DNA from: Streptomyces sp. CA-210063
Lineage (GTDB): Bacteria > Actinomycetota > Actinomycetes > Streptomycetales > Streptomycetaceae
Direction of reading: 5' to 3'
DNA: 64,000 nt
Assembly: GCF_024612015.1 (NCBI RefSeq)
Contig: NZ_CP102512.1
Coordinates: forward strand, 7,440,001 to 7,504,000
The position numbers and the translations under genes were made by a program. Of this stretch, positions 33,409 to 41,508 are shown piece by piece. The stretch's first letter is position 1. Each line of letters starts with the position of its first letter. Under the pieces are notes generated by a model. The model did not search any database. It saw nothing but the letters and a program-made list of their open reading frames with translations, and was not told the origin of the DNA.

Positions 33409-34220
33409 AGGACGGTCACCGCCTTCCGGCCGGTCTGCGGGGCGAGGGCTGCCGCCGCGAGGTTGACGCTCAGGGCGAGCAGGCCGATGGCGGCGCTGGG
33501 GGCGACCACGGCCCAGGGGTTGAGCAGGATGCCGGAGGAGTTCTCGCGGATCATCAACGCCCAGTCGGCGGCCGGGGGTTGGGGCCCGACCTGGAGGAAC
33601 GCGGCCGTGGCGACCAGGTAGACGGCGGCGACGAAGCGCAGACCGAACAGGGCGAGGAGGGTGGCCCGCAGGTTCGGCAGCACCTCGCGCAGCACCAGGT
33701 GCCACAGCCGTTCGCCGCCGGCCGCCGCGGCCTCGACGTAACCGGACGCGGCGACGGGGCCCGCCGCGCCGGCCGCGAGGCGCACCGCGTACGGCACGCC
33801 GAGGACGACGGCGGCGGCGATCACGGCGAGTCGGCCGCCGTCCGGCCAGGAGAGGGTGACGAGGAGGATGCCGAGCACGGCGGGCAGCAGCATCACCACG
33901 TCGGCGGTCCGTTCCACCAGGCGTCCGACGCGGGGCCGGAGCGCGCCGATCGCGCCGAGCACCGCCGCACTGCCGGTGACGAGCACCGCGACGAGAGTGG
34001 AGGACAGGACCAGGTCGCGGCCCCCGGCCAGCAGCCGGCTGAGCACGTCCCGGCCGAGCTGGTCGCCGCCGAGCAGGGCGTCCGGGCCGGGTTCCGCATA
34101 GGGCGCGGTGACCGGGGCGTCGATGGGATGCGGCGCGATCCAGGGCCCGACGAGGGCCAGACACACGAGCAGCAGCGGGGGCAGGACGCGTACGGCGGTG
34201 GCGCGCAGGCGGGGGGTCAT
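33405..34220 (-). CDS. Peptide/nickel-type ABC permease (DppC-like)
   Basis: 271 residues from ATG 34220 (ATGA overlap with the upstream permease). About six helices; N-terminal APHPIDAPVTAPYAEPGPDA and LLGGDQLGRDVLSRLLAGGRD are DppC/NikC signatures, and GYVEAAAAGGERLWHLVLREVLPN is the EAA loop that docks the ATPase. Part of the importer discussed for metal-chelate uptake. Confidence 0.9.
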   Translation of the reverse strand: MTPRLRATAVRVLPPLLLVCLALVGPWIAPHPIDAPVTAPYAEPGPDALLGGDQLGRDVLSRLLAGGRDLVLSSTLVAVLVTGSAAVLGAIGALRPRVGRLVERTADVVMLLPAVLGILLVTLSWPDGGRLAVIAAAVVLGVPYAVRLAAGAAGPVAASGYVEAAAAGGERLWHLVLREVLPNLRATLLALFGLRFVAAVYLVATAAFLQVGPQPPAADWALMIRENSSGILLNPWAVVAPSAAIGLLALSVNLAAAALAPQTGRKAVTVL

Positions 34221-35227
34221 CGGCGGCTTCCCGTCGTCAGGTCCCGTACCAGGTCGGCCAGGAGCAGTACGCCGGTGATGACCGCGCCGGCGAGGGCCGT
34301 CACCCCGGCGATGACGGGGCTGTCGCGGTCGGTGACCGCCGAGGCCAGGACCGAGCCGATACCGGGGTAGTTGAAGATGGTCTCCACGACGACGGCGCCG
34401 CCGAGGAGCATGCCCGTGGAGGTCGCGAGGCCGGCGGTGACGGTGGGCAGGGCACCGGGCAGGACGTGGTGGGTGAGGACCCGGTGCGGCGGGAGCCCGT
34501 CGAGGACGGCGGTCTCCACGTGCGGGGCGCGGGCCTCGTCGGCGAGGGCGGCGCGCACGATGCGGGTGTTCCAGCCGGTCTGCGGGATGGTCAGGGCGAG
34601 CGCGGGCAGGATCAGCATGGTCCAGTCGGAGGGGGTTCCGTCGGCGTCGGTGAGGGTGACGGCGGGCAGCCAGCCGGTCCACAGCGACAGCACCAGGAGC
34701 AGGGCGACGGCCACCACGAACTCGGGCAGCGCGAGGACCGCGGTCGCCGTGCCGGACACCGCCCGGTCCACCCGCCCGTCCGGTCGGAGCGCGGCCCAGC
34801 AGCCGAGCCCCAGGGACAGCGCGGCGGTGAGCAGCAGCGCGAGCCCGCCGAGGACGAGGGTGTTGGGGAAGGCACTCGACAGCAGGTCGGTCACCTTCTC
34901 GCCGCGCGCCGAGGTGCCCAGGTCCGCGGTGGGCAGGCCGCTCATCCAGTCCCAGAAGCGTTCCAGGACCGGTCTGTTCAGGCCCAGCAGCTCCCGCCGC
35001 CGTTCGATGTCGGCCGCGCTCTCGCCGCGCTCGGAGGTCGCGGCCGCGGCGTCCCCGGGGAGCAGTTCGACGGTGAGGAACACCAGCGCGAGGAGCACCA
35101 CGAGCAGCGCCGCCCGCTTCAGGACGACAGCACCCACCCGGGCGAGCAGCAGCAGGGGAGCCCGCGCCGGCCGGACCCTCGGAGTCAGGGGAGAGGGTCC
35201 GGCCGGCGCGGTCGTGTCAGGCGTCAA
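34217..35227 (-). CDS. Peptide/nickel-type ABC permease (DppB-like)
   Basis: 336 residues if it starts at TTG 35227, which overlaps the stop of the binding-protein gene (TTGA); the start is not certain because the first ~40 residues are Pro-rich. Signatures: GLNRPVLERFWDWMSGLPTADLGTSARG in the external loop, ARAPHVETAVLDGLPPHRVL as docking loop, VETIFNYPGIGSVLASAVTDRD near the end, all DppB/NikB-like. Confidence 0.88.
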   Translation of the reverse strand: MTPDTTAPAGPSPLTPRVRPARAPLLLLARVGAVVLKRAALLVVLLALVFLTVELLPGDAAAATSERGESAADIERRRELLGLNRPVLERFWDWMSGLPTADLGTSARGEKVTDLLSSAFPNTLVLGGLALLLTAALSLGLGCWAALRPDGRVDRAVSGTATAVLALPEFVVAVALLLVLSLWTGWLPAVTLTDADGTPSDWTMLILPALALTIPQTGWNTRIVRAALADEARAPHVETAVLDGLPPHRVLTHHVLPGALPTVTAGLATSTGMLLGGAVVVETIFNYPGIGSVLASAVTDRDSPVIAGVTALAGAVITGVLLLADLVRDLTTGSRR

Positions 35228-36777
35228 CGGGCCAGCCACGCCTGTTCGAGCTGGACCCTGCCGTAGCCGGGCAGCGTGGGCAGCCCGTTGACCTTGGCCC
35301 CGGCGAGGTCGATGCCGTCGGCCATGCCCCACAGCAGATAGCCGGAGCTGTCGTACTCGATCTGCTGGAGTTGCTTCAGCAACTGGGTGCGCGCGCTCGC
35401 GTCGGCGGTGCCGATGGCCTTCTCGTAGGCCTCGTCGAAGGCCTCGTCCTTCCAGCCGGCCTCGTTCTGGCCGCTGTCGGAGACCATCGTCTTGCTGGCG
35501 AAGAAGACGACGGAGTCGTTGGTGCCCCAGTAGGTGGTGTAGAGGTCGCCCTTGAGCCAGGTCTTGTCCCAGAAGGTCCCCGACTCCTGCTTGACGACCT
35601 TGACCTTCACGCCGGCCTCGCGGACCTGGGTGGCGAAGAGGGTGGCCGATTCGGCGAGACCGGAGATGTCCTCGGTGGTGTACAGCTCGTACGTCTTGGA
35701 GGTGTCGAACTTCGCCTCCTTCAGCAGTTCCTTGGCCTTGGCGAGGTCACGGGTGCGCTGCGGGATGCTCTTGTCGAAGGCCGGGTCGCCGGTGCCGAGG
35801 ATGTCGTTGGCGACGGTGCCGTAGCCGGAGAGGACCTGCTTGACCATGGCCTCGCGGTCGACGGCCAGGCGCAACGCCTCACGGACCTTCGCGTCGGCGA
35901 ACGGGCCGTCGGCGGTGCGCATGACGATGGGCATGGCCATGTCGTTGGGGCGGCGGACGGCCTGGATGTCCTTGCGGCTCTCGGCCGTACGCGCGGCGAC
36001 GGCGCCGACGTTGGAGGCGAGGTCGATCTGGCCGGCGAGCAGGGCGCTCGCCATGGCCTGCGGGCTCTCGAAGATCTTGACCTCGATGGCGTCGAGGTGC
36101 ACGTCGCCGCCGTACCAGTCCTCGTTGCGGACGAGGCGGGCGTTGCCGCCACGGAACCAGTCGAGCTTGAAGGGGCCGGTGCCGGGGGCCTTGGCGATGT
36201 CCTTGTCGGTGGTGCCCTTCGGTATGACGAAGGTGGTGAGGCGGGTCAGCAGGGGCAGTTCGGCGTTGGCGTAGTCGGAGACGAGGACGACGGTGTCGGT
36301 GCCCTCGGCGGTGATGTTCTTCTCCTGGATGCCGGGCAGCCGGGAGGCGCCCGCGGGGGTGGCGCGCAGGCGCTTCAGCGAGAAGACGAGGTCCTCGGCG
36401 GTGACCGGTGAACCGTCGTGGAACTTCGCGCCCTTGGCGATCGTGAACCGCCAGGTCTTCAGATCGTCCGAGGCCTTCCAGCTCGCGGCGAGGCGGGGCG
36501 CCGTGTTGGGCTTGGCGCCGGGGACGGTCAGGGTGTCGTAGATCAGGCTGAGAATGAGGTAGTCGCTCTCGTTGGCCTGACTCCCGTGCGGATCACGGGT
36601 GATGGCGCCGGCGCGGCCGAGCGCGCCGACCCGCAGGGTGCCGCCCTTGACGGGCTTGGCCGTACCGCCCGTGGCGGACGCGGCCGGCTCCTCGTCGCCG
36701 CCTCCGCAGGCAGTGAGCAGGGTGCCGGCTCCGATGGCGCCACCGAGCCAGAGCATGTGACGTCGCGTCAGCTCCAC
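35224..36777 (-). CDS. Peptide/nickel-type solute-binding lipoprotein (family 5)
   Basis: 517 residues. Lipoprotein signal MELTRRHMLWLGGAIGAG ending LLTAC. Family 5 signatures: LSLIYDTLTV, LAASWKASDDLKTWRFTIAKGAKFHDGSPVTAEDLVFSLKR, GTGPFKLDWF, REALRLAVDREAMV. Members bind peptides, nickel or metal chelates. First gene of the importer, with an iron box 30-48 bp before its start, so expression should fall when iron is plentiful. I infer uptake of a metal-loaded chelator. Confidence 0.92.
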   Translation of the reverse strand: MELTRRHMLWLGGAIGAGTLLTACGGGDEEPAASATGGTAKPVKGGTLRVGALGRAGAITRDPHGSQANESDYLILSLIYDTLTVPGAKPNTAPRLAASWKASDDLKTWRFTIAKGAKFHDGSPVTAEDLVFSLKRLRATPAGASRLPGIQEKNITAEGTDTVVLVSDYANAELPLLTRLTTFVIPKGTTDKDIAKAPGTGPFKLDWFRGGNARLVRNEDWYGGDVHLDAIEVKIFESPQAMASALLAGQIDLASNVGAVAARTAESRKDIQAVRRPNDMAMPIVMRTADGPFADAKVREALRLAVDREAMVKQVLSGYGTVANDILGTGDPAFDKSIPQRTRDLAKAKELLKEAKFDTSKTYELYTTEDISGLAESATLFATQVREAGVKVKVVKQESGTFWDKTWLKGDLYTTYWGTNDSVVFFASKTMVSDSGQNEAGWKDEAFDEAYEKAIGTADASARTQLLKQLQQIEYDSSGYLLWGMADGIDLAGAKVNGLPTLPGYGRVQLEQAWLAR

Positions 36778-36806
36778 TTGTTCCTCATTTTCCCGCAGTT
36801 GGCTGG

Positions 36807-36825
36807 ATTGCTTAGCCTTACCTAC
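36807..36825 (-). promoter_or_regulatory. Iron box (IdeR/DmdR type), importer side
   Basis: Read on the minus strand GTAGGTAAGGCTAAGCAAT matches the 19-bp consensus TTAGGTTAGGCTAACCTAA at 14 of 19 positions by my count. Located 30 bp upstream of the binding-protein start, where a bound repressor would block transcription. Confidence 0.75.
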
Positions 36826-36877
36826 CCTGTGTCGCCCCTGTACGACAAGACCACCAACGGTGTGACATAGATCAAAG

Positions 36878-36896
36878 TTAGGTAAGCCTTCCCTGT
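36878..36896 (+). promoter_or_regulatory. Iron box (IdeR/DmdR type), biosynthesis side
   Basis: TTAGGTAAGCCTTCCCTGT matches TTAGGTTAGGCTAACCTAA at 13 of 19 positions by my count, with an intact TTAGGT left arm. It lies 137 bp before the oxygenase start; CATAGAT at about 36866-36872 could be a -10 element. Confidence 0.7.
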
Positions 36897-37032
36897 TTAC
36901 CTGTGGGGTGGCTATGTTTCCAACGGGCTACCCGAGATCGCATCCGACCACGCGATCGGGATCGGGAGGCCTTCTTCGCCATGCCCGGAGATCCTCAACA
37001 CCTTGCCCCGCACCGGAACGAACGGATCCCCC

Positions 37033-38022
37033 ATGCCCACGGGAATCGCCCCCGTACGTCTGCTCGATCCCGACTCGGTGGCCGAACTGACCGCCGCCGC
37101 CCGCACCCTTCTCACCTCGTACGACGGCTCATCCACCCACCCGGGCCTGCTGGCTCAGGTCCCCGCCGTCGCCGCTGCGTTGAGCGACCGGATACGCCAC
37201 GCCTGCCGCCCCGTCGACACCGCCGAGGGCCTGTTCGTGCTGCGCGGTCTGCCCGTCGACGACGCGGCGCTCGGTCCCACTCCCGGCCACTGGTCGACCG
37301 TCGGCGACGCCGGTGCCGTATACGACGTCGTCCTGCTCCTGCTGTCGACGGTGATGGGTACCCCCATCGCCTGGGAGGGACAGCAGGAAGGCCGTTTCGT
37401 GCACAACATCGTGCCGTCTCCCGGCCACGAGGAGGAGCAGACCGGCGCCAGCAGCAGCGTGCTGCTCAGCCCGCACACCGAGGACGCCTTCCACCCCGGC
37501 CGGGCCCACCTCCTGGTCCTCGGCTGCATGCGCAACCCCGACTCGGTCGCCACCACGGCGGCCAGCATCCGCCAGGTCGAACTCGACGCCGGTGAAGTGA
37601 AGTTGCTCAGCCGCCCGGTCCTGCCGATCCTCCCCGACGACGCCTACGAGGAGGCCCAGGGCTACGCGGGCGAGCCACCGGCCGTGCCCACGCTGTGGGA
37701 GTCGGAGGACGGCCTGACCCTGCGCTTCGACCCGGCCTACACCCCGCTGGACCAGGCACCCGAGGACCACCGCGCGGCCTACGCCCGCCTGGAGGACGAA
37801 CTCGCCCGCGTCAGCGGCGCGGTGAGCCTGAACCCCGGTGAGGTCCTGGTCGTCGACAACGATCTGGTCGTCCACGGCCGGGTGCCCTTCAAGGCCCGCT
37901 ACGACGGCACGGACCGCTGGCTGAAACGTTCCTCCGTGCGCGTGAAGGGCCGCCGGACCCGGCCGCCCGCCGAGGAGTCCGAGCACGGTTACGGCCAGGC
38001 CGCCGTGGAGGCGTTCGCATGA
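37033..38022 (+). CDS. Fe(II)/2-oxoglutarate oxygenase, AsnO/VioC/clavaminate synthase type
   Basis: 329 residues from ATG 37033; the binding site is weak, and a TTG at 37003 is in frame. Iron ligands are visible: HTEDAFH (His-x-Glu) in the centre and the distal His in DNDLVVHGRVPFKARYDG followed by the 2-oxoglutarate-binding Arg in WLKRSSVR. This subgroup hydroxylates free amino acids at the beta carbon (Asn, Arg) or closes clavams. Here the likely substrate is an amino acid or diaminopropionate-derived intermediate of the same operon; that is inference. First gene of the iron-box operon, overlapping the next by ATGA. Confidence 0.88.
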   Translation: MPTGIAPVRLLDPDSVAELTAAARTLLTSYDGSSTHPGLLAQVPAVAAALSDRIRHACRPVDTAEGLFVLRGLPVDDAALGPTPGHWSTVGDAGAVYDVVLLLLSTVMGTPIAWEGQQEGRFVHNIVPSPGHEEEQTGASSSVLLSPHTEDAFHPGRAHLLVLGCMRNPDSVATTAASIRQVELDAGEVKLLSRPVLPILPDDAYEEAQGYAGEPPAVPTLWESEDGLTLRFDPAYTPLDQAPEDHRAAYARLEDELARVSGAVSLNPGEVLVVDNDLVVHGRVPFKARYDGTDRWLKRSSVRVKGRRTRPPAEESEHGYGQAAVEAFA

Positions 38023-39041
38023 CCCGCATCGACAGCCCCGGAGGGAACGCCGTGACGCCCGACGACAAGACCCTGCGCGTCCTCAGCACCAGCGACGTGG
38101 CCGGCATCGACATCACGCTGCCCGACGTCGTCTCCGTGGTGGAACAGGCCTACCGCACCCTGGCCGAGGGCCGCTCCGACAATCCGCAGAAGCTCACCGT
38201 CAAGCCCGAGGACGGCCACTCCGTGGCCTACGCGATGCTCGGCCGGGACGGGGAGCGCGGGGTCGTCGCGGTCAAGACGTCGTACAAGTACGGCCTCCAC
38301 GAGGACCGCGACAAGCAGCACTACTACACGACGCTGAGCCTCTACGACGACGCCACGGGCCTGCCGGTCGCGATGATGGACTGCGGCCGCGTCGGGGCAC
38401 TGCGCACCCCGGCCGTCTCCGCGCTCCTCGCCCGCGAACTCGCCGCCCCCGGCAGCCGCAGCGCCCTCGTCATCGGCACCGGCGTCCAGGGCCGGCTCGC
38501 TCTTCCCTTCCTGCTGACCACGCTGCCGGACCTGGACCGGCTGATGCTCTTCGGGACCCACCCCGACGGCATCCGGGCCGTACGCGAACAGCTGCACGCC
38601 CACTTCCCCGAGCGGGACGTGGAGATCGTGACGGATCTGCGCGCGGCCGCCGAGGAGGCGGACATCGTGCTCGCCACCGCCGGCCCCAACACGCCCGCGT
38701 CCGTCGAGGCCGAGTGGCTGAAGCCGTCGGCCCTGTCCGTGCTGATCGGGTACGGCATCGCGGCCTCCACCCTGCACACGGCCGACCGCGTCATCGCCAC
38801 CAGCGAGGCCCAGATGCGGGTCACCGGTACCGACATGGCGGACGCGAGCGGTCGACTGCGCGACGTGGACGCCGAGTTCCCCGAGGTCCTGGCGGGCCGT
38901 GCCGAGGGCCGTACGGACGCCGGACAGCGGATCTTCGCGTACAACAGTGGGCTGGTCGTCACCGACATCGCGCTCGGCCACCGGTTCGCACAGCTCGCGC
39001 TCGCCCAGGGGCTGGGCACGGCGGTACCGCTGTGGACGTGA
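38019..39041 (+). CDS. sbnB: SbnB-like dehydrogenase of diaminopropionate synthesis
   Basis: 340 residues from ATG 38019 (ATGA overlap). Ornithine cyclodeaminase fold: VKTSYKYGLHEDRDKQHYYTTLSLYDDATGLPVAMMDCG, then GALRTPAVSALLARELA and the NAD site ALVIGTGVQGRLALP. In staphyloferrin B synthesis SbnB oxidatively cleaves N-(1-amino-1-carboxyl-2-ethyl)-glutamate to L-2,3-diaminopropionate and 2-oxoglutarate. The presence of an SbnA homologue two genes on favours that role over ornithine cyclodeamination. Confidence 0.85.
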   Translation: MTRIDSPGGNAVTPDDKTLRVLSTSDVAGIDITLPDVVSVVEQAYRTLAEGRSDNPQKLTVKPEDGHSVAYAMLGRDGERGVVAVKTSYKYGLHEDRDKQHYYTTLSLYDDATGLPVAMMDCGRVGALRTPAVSALLARELAAPGSRSALVIGTGVQGRLALPFLLTTLPDLDRLMLFGTHPDGIRAVREQLHAHFPERDVEIVTDLRAAAEEADIVLATAGPNTPASVEAEWLKPSALSVLIGYGIAASTLHTADRVIATSEAQMRVTGTDMADASGRLRDVDAEFPEVLAGRAEGRTDAGQRIFAYNSGLVVTDIALGHRFAQLALAQGLGTAVPLWT

Positions 39042-40399
39042 CCACCACCCTCACCTCGCACACCACCGAGGAGGTGCGCGCGCTCCTCGCCCCGCCCGGC
39101 AGCGCCCTTCCGCACGAGCTGAGCCACGGTCTGGGCGGGCCGTACCACCTGCTGTTCCCGCAGCGGTTCGACGCCAACGCCGCCGCTTTCCGGCAGGCGT
39201 TCGCCGATGCGGGCGTGGACGGCCGGGTGTACTTCGCCAAGAAGGCCAACAAGGCCGCCGTCTTCGTGGAGCGGGCGGCCGTCGCGGGCCTGGGCGTGGA
39301 CGTGGCGAGCCACGGCGAGCTGCGCGAGGCGCTGGCGGCCGGTGTGCGCGGTACGGACCTGGTCGTCACCGGCCCGGCCAAGGACGACCAACTGCTGCGG
39401 GTCGCCGTGCTGCACGGCGCGCTCGTCGCCGTGGACGCCCTCGACGAACTGGACCGCGTCCTCGCCCTCGCCGACGAACTCGGCCGTACCGCCCGGGTGT
39501 TGCTACGTCGCCTTCCCCCCGGCCAGCCGCACAGCCGCTTCGGGCTGGACGACGCCGAGATGAACACGGCCCTGCGCCGCTGCCGCACCGAGCACGTGGA
39601 CATGGCGGGGTTCAGCTTCCACCTCTCCGGCTACGACATCCGTGAACGGGCCGACCTCGCCGCCGAGTTGGTACGGCTGTGCGCCCAAGCCCGTACGTGG
39701 GGGCTGCGGGCCGACCGGATCAGCGTCGGCGGCGGCTTCGCGGTGGACTACGTGGGCGCGGAGGACTGGCGCCGCTTCCAGGAAAGCACCCGCCCCGAGC
39801 ACTTCCACAAGCACAAGGCCTTCTCCGGCTACTACCCGTACCACTCGCCCGTCGCCGGAGCCGACGCCCTCGCCGCCATGCTCACGACCACGCCGGCGGG
39901 CGAGGAGTCGACCCTGGCCGAACTGGTACGGGCGGCCGGGGTGACGCTGCTCGTCGAGCCGGGCAGGGCGCTGCTGGACCAGGCGGGCTGCACCGTCTTC
40001 CGGGTCCAGGGCGTCAAGGAACGCGACGGCTACGACATCCTCACCGTGGACGGCAGCAGCCTCAGCCTGTCCGAGCAGTGGTTCGAGAGCGAGTTCCTCC
40101 CGGACCCGGTGCTCATCCCCGCCGACCGGGCCGACATCGCCGACGCGGGCCCGTACCCGGCCTGTGTGGGCGCCGCGACGTGCCTGGAGTCGGACATGCT
40201 CACCTGGCGAAAGATCCCCTTCCCCGTCCGCCCGGCCACCGGCGACCTGCTGGTGTATCTGAACACCGCGGGCTACCAGATGGACTCCAACGAGTCCCCG
40301 TTCCACGAGCTGCCGCTGCCGCCCAAGGTCGTCATCGAGCCACCCACGTACGACTCCCCCTCCGCCCGTCCCCGCTGGCGTCTCGACCGCCACCCGTAG
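39038..40399 (+). CDS. Fold-type III PLP decarboxylase, SbnH-like
   Basis: 453 residues from GTG 39038 (GTGA overlap; GTG 39032 also in frame). Alanine-racemase-type barrel: YFAKKANKAAVFVERAA carries the PLP Lys, RISVGGGFAVDY the glycine loop, LLVEPGRALLDQAG the substrate/PLP region, and PYPACVGAATCLESDMLTW the C-terminal active-site Cys. Relatives include diaminopimelate decarboxylase, the Y4yA group and SbnH, which decarboxylates a citryl-diaminopropionate intermediate. Here it should decarboxylate diaminopropionate or a derivative, giving an ethylenediamine unit. Confidence 0.85.
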   Translation: MTTTLTSHTTEEVRALLAPPGSALPHELSHGLGGPYHLLFPQRFDANAAAFRQAFADAGVDGRVYFAKKANKAAVFVERAAVAGLGVDVASHGELREALAAGVRGTDLVVTGPAKDDQLLRVAVLHGALVAVDALDELDRVLALADELGRTARVLLRRLPPGQPHSRFGLDDAEMNTALRRCRTEHVDMAGFSFHLSGYDIRERADLAAELVRLCAQARTWGLRADRISVGGGFAVDYVGAEDWRRFQESTRPEHFHKHKAFSGYYPYHSPVAGADALAAMLTTTPAGEESTLAELVRAAGVTLLVEPGRALLDQAGCTVFRVQGVKERDGYDILTVDGSSLSLSEQWFESEFLPDPVLIPADRADIADAGPYPACVGAATCLESDMLTWRKIPFPVRPATGDLLVYLNTAGYQMDSNESPFHELPLPPKVVIEPPTYDSPSARPRWRLDRHP

Positions 40400-40412
40400 G
40401 GAGTTCTCAGCC

Positions 40413-41468
40413 ATGAACCCTCTGGACCACCCTCTGCACCGGCCGGCCATCGTCCGCCAGGTCTCCGAACTCATCGGCGCCACCCCGCTGTTCGAGCTGT
40501 GCCGCACCGAGAGCGACGCACGGCTGCTGCTGAAGCTGGAGCAGTTCAACCCGACCGGGACGGCGAAGATACGCATGGCCCGGCAGATGGTGATCGACGC
40601 CGAGGAGCGCGGGCTGCTGCGCCCCGGCGGCCGGATCATCGAGTCCACCTCGGGCAACACCGGGCTCGGTCTCGCGGTCGTCGCCGCCGAGCGCGGCTAC
40701 ACGTTCACCGCGGTCGTCGACCACCACGCCTCCAAGGACAAGCTGCGCGCCATGAAGGCCATGGGCACGGAACTCGTCTACGTCGCCGACGAGGGTGACG
40801 ACGACCTGGCCACGGCCGCGCGTGAGGAGCTGGCGGAGCGCATGGCCGCCGAGTCCGACAACGCCTACTTCACCGAGCAGCACAACAACCTCGCCAACGG
40901 GGTCGGTTACCACCCGGTGGCCCGGGAGCTCGACGCCGCGCTGGACGGCCGTATCGACATCCTGATCGGCGCGGTCGGCACCGGCGGCGGCCTGTTCGGC
41001 ACCGGGGGCGCACTGCGCCGGACCGTGCCCGAGGTCACGATCGTCGGGGTCGAGCCCAAGGGCTCCATCGCCTTCGGGCCGCCCGCGCACGACTACCACC
41101 AGTCGGGGACCGGCACACCCGAGGGCGCCACCATCGGCGCCATGGTCGACTACGGGCTGCTGGACGAGGGCGCGAAGGTCGGCGACGTGGAGGCCTTCGC
41201 GACCGCGCGGGCCGTCGCCCGCCGCACCGGGCTGCTGCTCGGCGGCTCGGCGGGCGGGGTGGTGTACGAGGCACTGACCCGGATGACCTCGCTCGCGCCG
41301 GGGACGACTATGGTCGCTCTGATCAACGACGGCGGGGAGAAGTACCTGGACACCGTCTTCGACGACGACTGGATGAGCGCCCGGGACCTGCTCTCCCCCG
41401 ACGTCGAACGCGAGGTGGACGAGCTGCTCGCCAAACTCCGCCGCGTCGCACCGGACGCGCGGGGATAA
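40413..41468 (+). CDS. sbnA: SbnA-like synthase of diaminopropionate synthesis (cysteine synthase family)
   Basis: 351 residues from ATG 40413, 13 bp after the previous stop with AGGGAG upstream. Fold-type II PLP enzyme: QFNPTGTAKIRMAR has the PLP Lys, STSGNTGLGLAVVAAERG the cofactor loop, GAVGTGGGLFGTGG the phosphate loop. SbnA joins O-phosphoserine and glutamate. The typical cysteine synthase loop has SVKDR; here TAKIRM, as in the SbnA branch. The pair with SbnB defines a diaminopropionate pathway. Confidence 0.87.
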   Translation: MNPLDHPLHRPAIVRQVSELIGATPLFELCRTESDARLLLKLEQFNPTGTAKIRMARQMVIDAEERGLLRPGGRIIESTSGNTGLGLAVVAAERGYTFTAVVDHHASKDKLRAMKAMGTELVYVADEGDDDLATAAREELAERMAAESDNAYFTEQHNNLANGVGYHPVARELDAALDGRIDILIGAVGTGGGLFGTGGALRRTVPEVTIVGVEPKGSIAFGPPAHDYHQSGTGTPEGATIGAMVDYGLLDEGAKVGDVEAFATARAVARRTGLLLGGSAGGVVYEALTRMTSLAPGTTMVALINDGGEKYLDTVFDDDWMSARDLLSPDVEREVDELLAKLRRVAPDARG

Positions 41469-41508
41469 CACCCCGTCGTACGCCCCCCACACCCCAGGAA
41501 CGGAACCG

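Noticed and set aside
37003..37032. Start of the oxygenase at TTG 37003
   Set aside because: ATG 37033 is closer to the expected family start and the extra ten residues show no conserved features.
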